Assembly (NCBI GenBank): GCA_946480065.1
Contig: CAMLJA010000010.1
Coordinates: forward strand, 1-18,266
Direction: 5' to 3'
Length of the DNA: 18,266 nucleotides
Source of the DNA: an uncultured Thermomonas sp.
Lineage (GTDB): Bacteria > Pseudomonadota > Gammaproteobacteria > Xanthomonadales > Xanthomonadaceae
The position numbers were made by a program, and so were the translations under genes. The notes below the pieces were generated by a model. The model had not been told where the DNA came from, ran no database searches, and was given only the letters and a program-made list of their open reading frames with translations. Below are positions 14,811-18,266 of the stretch, piece after piece. The stretch's first letter is position 1; every line of letters starts with the position of its first letter.

Positions 14811-16631
14811 TCAGGCCGCCGCCGGCCGCGCACCCGGCGCCGCCATCGGCGAGGTGTCGAGACGCGGATACAGCAACCACAGGCTCGCCAGCGCCGGCAG
14901 CCCGATCGCGCCGCACAGCAGCACCCAGGCCCAGCGGCCGCGCGGTGAATGCGCCTGCCGCCCGGTCAGCCACACCGCACCGAGCAGCGCCAGCAGGCAG
15001 CACGCCCCGGCCAGCCACAGGATGGACGCAGGCATCGGCTCGGGCTTGGCGCGCAGCGGATCCTGCGCCGCGAACAGATCCTGCGCGCCCAGGCAGAGCG
15101 CGCGCAGCGCCGGCGACAGCCAGGTGTTGCGGTTGGTGTAGGCCGACGGCAGGTCGATCGAGAGGGCACGGCGTGCAACCGTCCGCGCCCGGCCCTTGCC
15201 GTCCACGCGCAGCACCTGCTGGTACGGATGCTGCAGTTCGCCGCTCCACACGCCCCGGGTGTAGGTGTAGGACACCAGGTAGCCGTCCAGCAATTCGATC
15301 ACGTCCATCCGGCCGAGGTTGCCGACCGGCCCCGGCATCGCCACCCGCAGCAGCGGTTGCAGCAGGTCGAGCCCGTTCATCGCCTCGCGGCCGGGATAGA
15401 AATAGGCGGCGCGATCGCTGAGCACCACCAGGTTGTCGCCGGCCGGCTCGGGCGGGCTGGCCATCGCTTCGCCCGCAGGCAGGCGGATGCGTTCGAATAT
15501 GCGCTGCTGTTCGCTGTCGTACTGGTAGGCGGCCTGCGCGTTGTACAGGTAGGTCGCGCCGTACGGCATGGTCGGGCCGGGAAACGCGGCCTGCTCCTCG
15601 CCCACGCCCATCTCGCCGATCCGGCGCTGGTCGCGCAGCCCGCGGGTGACGAAGCGCGCGCGGTCGTGGCTGTACACGAGGAAGAGATTGTTGTCGCCGT
15701 CGCCGAACTCCATCGGCGCGAGGTTGGTCAGGCTGCCCTGCACCGGCAGGTTGCGCAGCGGATAGGTCGTGTACACGTCGGACAGCGCGATCTGCTCGCG
15801 CCACAGCGCGGCCTCCGGGTCGCGGCTGTTCTCGATGCCGAGCAGCAGCATGTCCCTGCCTTCGGCGCGGTCGGCTTCGATGTTGCCGCCCTTCGGCGGC
15901 GTGGGCGCGTTGAGCGGGTGGGTGCCGCTGGCGGTCCACGACAACTCGACGCCGAAGCCCAGCATCCAGATCAGGAAATACGCGCCGACCTGCACCGGCA
16001 GCGCCACCGCCAGCACCGCCAGCGGATTGCGCGACGGCGCGGCAGGATCCGGCTTGAACGCGATCGCCAGCAGCAGCGCCAGGAAGGCGATGGCGACGCC
16101 CTGCACGCCCAGCATGGCGACGCCCGAGGCCTGCGAATACAGGAACAGGTTCGGCACCAGGAACGCCGCGAACGAGTGGCGGCGATTGCCGACCATCGCA
16201 TAGGCGCCGGCGAGGTAACCGGTCGACGCGATTCCCCACGCCGCGATCGGCAGCAGCCAGTGGCGGACATCCACCACGCGCGCGGTGAGGCCTTCCTGAT
16301 AGGCGGCGACCAGGAGGACCGGCAGGGCCACCGCCAGCAGCAACAGCAGCGCCCCCGCCCCGGTCAACGCACCCGCGATTTGCAGCCGGTGCAACGGCCG
16401 GTGCAGCAGGTTGAGCCATTGGTTCGGCTTGCGGTAGCTGCCCATCTGGTACATCCCCAGCAGCGCGCCGGCCGCGGCATACACCGCGCCGAAGATCTGG
16501 TAGACGATGACGGGCTGCTGGGCCAGGTCGACCATGCGGCTGAGGAAGCCCAGCACGGCCAGGTTGGCGAGGAAGGCCGCGGTGGCCCACGGGCGGAAGC
16601 GCAGCAGCTCGCCCTTGAACAGATCGATCAT
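14811..16631 (-). CDS. ABC transporter permease-like protein with large soluble insert
   Basis: The predicted protein has 606 residues. The first 226 are strongly hydrophobic, with six or seven membrane segments (about 16-34, 41-62, 86-110, 125-146, one or two within 154-192, and 203-226) and an ABC-2-like coupling motif NQWLNLLHRPLHR (70-82). A soluble region of about 300 residues (230-530) follows; its strand-rich pieces (NNLFLVYSHDRARFVTRGL, NLVVLSDRAAYFYPG) suggest a beta-propeller-like fold. Two more helices lie at about 535-556 and 567-588. Whether the insert faces the periplasm depends on the six- or seven-helix count, which I cannot settle. ATG 16631 has GAGGA seven bases upstream. 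It lies 37 bases after the ATPase gene, so it is the likely membrane partner. The transported substrate is unknown. Confidence 0.8.
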   Translation of the reverse strand: MIDLFKGELLRFRPWATAAFLANLAVLGFLSRMVDLAQQPVIVYQIFGAVYAAAGALLGMYQMGSYRKPNQWLNLLHRPLHRLQIAGALTGAGALLLLLAVALPVLLVAAYQEGLTARVVDVRHWLLPIAAWGIASTGYLAGAYAMVGNRRHSFAAFLVPNLFLYSQASGVAMLGVQGVAIAFLALLLAIAFKPDPAAPSRNPLAVLAVALPVQVGAYFLIWMLGFGVELSWTASGTHPLNAPTPPKGGNIEADRAEGRDMLLLGIENSRDPEAALWREQIALSDVYTTYPLRNLPVQGSLTNLAPMEFGDGDNNLFLVYSHDRARFVTRGLRDQRRIGEMGVGEEQAAFPGPTMPYGATYLYNAQAAYQYDSEQQRIFERIRLPAGEAMASPPEPAGDNLVVLSDRAAYFYPGREAMNGLDLLQPLLRVAMPGPVGNLGRMDVIELLDGYLVSYTYTRGVWSGELQHPYQQVLRVDGKGRARTVARRALSIDLPSAYTNRNTWLSPALRALCLGAQDLFAAQDPLRAKPEPMPASILWLAGACCLLALLGAVWLTGRQAHSPRGRWAWVLLCGAIGLPALASLWLLYPRLDTSPMAAPGARPAAA

Positions 16632-16668
16632 GGTGGTGTCCTCATGCCCTTGTCGGGCGTCTTGCGCG

Positions 16669-17577
16669 TCAGGCGGCAGCCGGCGCGGCGTGGTTCTTGG
16701 CCAGGAAGGCATTGACGGCGCGGTCCAGGCCGACCGGCATCGATTGCACGTTGCGGGCGCCGGCATCGCGCAGGAAGCGCTCGAACCCGTCGTCCTGGTC
16801 CAGCACCAGGTAGTGGTGCAGGCCGTCCAGGCGCTGGACTTCCAGCAGGCCGGGCACGCTGCGCGGATCGGGGCCCTTGAACGGCACGTCGGCCACCCAG
16901 TGGCTGACCCGCGCGGTGAACTCCTCCGGCGCCGACATGTGCATCAGCCGGCCGCGCTCGAGGACGATCAGGTTGTCGGCGACGCGCTCGATCTCCTCCA
17001 TCTGGTGCGAGCAATAGATCACCGTGCATTCGTCGGCGGCGTTGCTGTACAGCAGCGACTCGAGGAAGGCGCGCTTGGCCACCACGTCCAGGCCCAGCGT
17101 CGGCTCGTCCAGCACCAGCAGTTCGGGTTTCTGCGCCAGCGCCAGCGCGAGGTTGAAGCCGGCGCGTTCGCCGCGCGAGAGCTGGCCCACCTTCTGCTCC
17201 GGCAGCACGTGGTAGTGGCCGATCACGCCGTCGAAGGCCTGCTGGTTCCAGCGCCCGTACTGGTGCTTCTGCATCGCCACCACCTGCGAGACGCGCATCC
17301 AGTTGGGCAAGGTGTGCTCTTCGTTGACGAAGCCGATGCGGGCGCGATCCTGCGGGCTCAGCGACTGACTGTCGCCACCCAGGATGCGCGCCTCGCCCGT
17401 GCTCGGCGGCAGGAAGCCGAGCAGGATCCGGAACAGGGTGGACTTGCCGGCGCCGTTGGCGCCGACGATGGCATGGATGCGGCCGCGCGGGATCGCAAGG
17501 TCAAGCCGATCCAGCGCCAGCTTGCGGCCGTAGCGCTTGGAGAGCGCGCGGGTTTCGATGACGAACTCGGTGGACAT
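16669..17577 (-). CDS. ABC transporter ATP-binding protein (YtrB-like)
   Basis: This is the cytoplasmic ATPase of the adjoining transporter, 302 residues long. Walker A GANGAGKST is at 39-47, Walker B LLVLDEPT at 153-160, the D-loop GLD at 162-164 and the switch His191 in CSHQMEE. Two elements depart from the consensus: the signature is LSRGE (133-137) instead of LSGGQ, and the Q-loop region reads FVNEEHTLPNWM (83-94) with Glu where Gln is usual. Both are, to my knowledge, seen in the YtrB-type branch linked to GntR regulators. A non-ATPase tail of about 85 residues follows. The ATG at 17577 has AGAGG six bases upstream. It lies 110 bases after the regulator gene on the same strand. Confidence 0.92.
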   Translation of the reverse strand: MSTEFVIETRALSKRYGRKLALDRLDLAIPRGRIHAIVGANGAGKSTLFRILLGFLPPSTGEARILGGDSQSLSPQDRARIGFVNEEHTLPNWMRVSQVVAMQKHQYGRWNQQAFDGVIGHYHVLPEQKVGQLSRGERAGFNLALALAQKPELLVLDEPTLGLDVVAKRAFLESLLYSNAADECTVIYCSHQMEEIERVADNLIVLERGRLMHMSAPEEFTARVSHWVADVPFKGPDPRSVPGLLEVQRLDGLHHYLVLDQDDGFERFLRDAGARNVQSMPVGLDRAVNAFLAKNHAAPAAA

Positions 17578-17614
17578 GGGAGGCCTCTTCGAGGGAGTCG
17601 TCGGGGGCGCGGCG

Positions 17615-17652
17615 AAGGAACTGCCTCAACGCAACTCGGCAAGCAGGTCCTT
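17615..17652 (-). other. Imperfect hairpin in the leader between the GntR and ABC genes
   Basis: The arms AAGGA-A-CTGC (17615-17624) and GCAG-G-TCCTT (17643-17652) pair over nine bases with one mismatch around an 18-base loop. A smaller CTCCG/CGGAG hairpin lies beside it at 17660-17674. They occupy most of the 110-base gap between the regulator and ATPase genes. They could set relative expression or mRNA stability; there is no T tract. Confidence 0.35.
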
Positions 17653-17687
17653 CTCCGCACTCCGGGCGACGGAGATGGGAGTCGCGC

Positions 17688-18098
17688 TCAGGCGATCTTT
17701 CGGGGAACCAACTGTTGGAATTCACGGGCGACCCGCGCCTGCACGTCGTCGGCCGGGAACCCCAGCGGGATCACGTCGTTGACGAAGCGGCCGATGGCGT
17801 CGTCCAGGCGCCGCTCGCGCTCATCGTCGGACAGGCGCTGGCGCGGCGTGGCCACGTACAGGCCCATGCCCTGCCGCGACTCCAGCCAGCCTTCGGTGGT
17901 GAGCTCGGCATAGGCCTTGGCCACCGTGTTCGGGTTGATGGTCAGCTGCTGGGCCAGCCCGCGCACGCTGGGGAGCTGGTCGCCGGGCGCCAGCTCGCCG
18001 GTAGCGATCTTCATGCGCACCGCGTCCACGATCTGGCGGCCGATCGGCCGAGCGTCGCCAGTGGCGATCTGGAGCATCAGCGGGCGGGTGCGTGCCAT
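17688..18098 (-). CDS. GntR-family transcriptional repressor, YtrA subfamily
   Basis: This is a 136-residue DNA-binding regulator. The N-terminal winged helix-turn-helix (about 15-85) shows the GntR pattern: PIGRQIVDAVRMKIATGEL, GDQLPSVRGLAQQL, then recognition-helix region NPNTVAKAYAELTTEGWLE. The C-terminal part is only about 50 residues and helical. This short tail is characteristic of the YtrA subfamily, which lacks a ligand-binding FadR/HutC-type domain and typically sits first in operons encoding ABC transporters. ATG 18098 has AAAGGA nine bases upstream; Met8 is an alternative. It heads the cassette, and a perfect inverted repeat overlapping its promoter suggests autorepression. The Xanthomonas regulator HpaR1 belongs to the same subfamily, but orthology was not tested. 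Confidence 0.92.
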   Translation of the reverse strand: MARTRPLMLQIATGDARPIGRQIVDAVRMKIATGELAPGDQLPSVRGLAQQLTINPNTVAKAYAELTTEGWLESRQGMGLYVATPRQRLSDDERERRLDDAIGRFVNDVIPLGFPADDVQARVAREFQQLVPRKIA

Positions 18099-18113
18099 CC
18101 GGGGTCGTCCTTT

Positions 18114-18136
18114 CTGTACTATTTGAACTAGTACAG
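18114..18136. promoter_or_regulatory. Candidate GntR/YtrA operator
   Basis: This is a perfect inverted repeat of CTGTACTA (18114-18121) and TAGTACAG (18129-18136) with a seven-base spacer. It contains the GT...AC core expected of GntR-family sites. It lies 15 bases upstream of the regulator's start codon and covers the proposed -10, the natural place for repression. The A/T-rich arms stand out against very GC-rich surroundings. Confidence 0.75.
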
Positions 18137-18159
18137 TACGAACGGCCCCGGATCGTCAA
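18130..18159 (-). promoter_or_regulatory. Promoter of the GntR-ABC-peptidase cassette
   Basis: On the minus strand, a -35 TTGACG (18154-18159, 5 of 6) and a -10 TGTACT (18130-18135, 4 of 6) are 18 bases apart. The start would be near 18123, inside the operator, giving a leader of about 25 bases. Confidence 0.55.
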
Positions 18160-18266
18160 GCCCGTTGCGACGAAGCCCGGGAATCCGGGTGCGAAACCGG
18201 CCTTCGTGCCCGCCAGCGCCCGCGGCCGTTTGCCTCCGACGCGCGCATCCGTGCCTGGGTGGCGCC
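18160..18266. other. Right-end stretch with no supported gene
   Basis: I see no start codon with a ribosome-binding site and no recognisable protein. A minus-strand frame is open from the edge to a TGA near 18159, but its Arg/Ala/Ser-rich translation looks like non-coding GC-rich DNA. Small inverted repeats are present (CCCGG/CCGGG at 18176-18189, inside CGAAG/CTTCG at 18171-18206). Confidence 0.4.

Overview
This looks like a stretch of chromosome from a very GC-rich gammaproteobacterium, most likely of the Xanthomonadaceae/Lysobacteraceae group (Lysobacter, Luteimonas, Pseudoxanthomonas or a relative). The reasons are strong G/C bias at third codon positions, a tig-clpP pair beside a cluster of five tRNA genes, an NAD-type isocitrate dehydrogenase, and phoB-phoR-ppk1-ppx in one run. 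The family placement is inferred from gene content and was not checked by a search.

Left end (1-2400): on the minus strand, tig (trigger factor) is followed by the start of clpP, which runs off the window. Divergent from tig are five tRNA genes on the plus strand: Pro(TGG), Arg(TCT), His(GTG), Lys(CTT) and Leu(TAG). Good sigma70-type promoters precede Pro and Lys, and a clear intrinsic terminator follows Lys.

Middle left (2480-5125): a Bax-inhibitor-1/YccA-type membrane protein (plus strand) converges on an NAD-dependent isocitrate dehydrogenase (minus strand) across a strong terminator. Next, on the minus strand, is a two-gene redox operon: glutaredoxin 3 (TTG start), overlapping by ATGA an AhpD-like carboxymuconolactone decarboxylase-family protein.

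Centre (5240-12700): on the plus strand, bepA encodes a periplasmic M48 metalloprotease with a helical repeat tail. Four bases after its stop lies a three-unit Pho box with a matching -10, followed by phoB, phoR, ppk1 and ppx. This is a compact phosphate-sensing and polyphosphate-cycling unit with ATGA coupling at phoR/ppk1. A 20-codon open frame links ppk1 to ppx by stop/start overlaps at both ends.

Right (12700-18160): a four-gene minus-strand cassette, ordered in transcription as a YtrA-type GntR repressor, an ABC ATPase, a large ABC-2-like permease with a roughly 300-residue soluble domain, and a secreted S9-family serine peptidase. A perfect 8-7-8 inverted repeat covers the proposed -10 of the repressor gene, which suggests autorepression of the cassette. 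This is the least routine part of the window. The pairing of a regulated ABC transporter with an exported peptidase suggests sensing and disposal of an envelope-active peptide, but that function is inference. The last 107 bases hold no gene I can support. No intergenic stretch exceeds about 210 bases.
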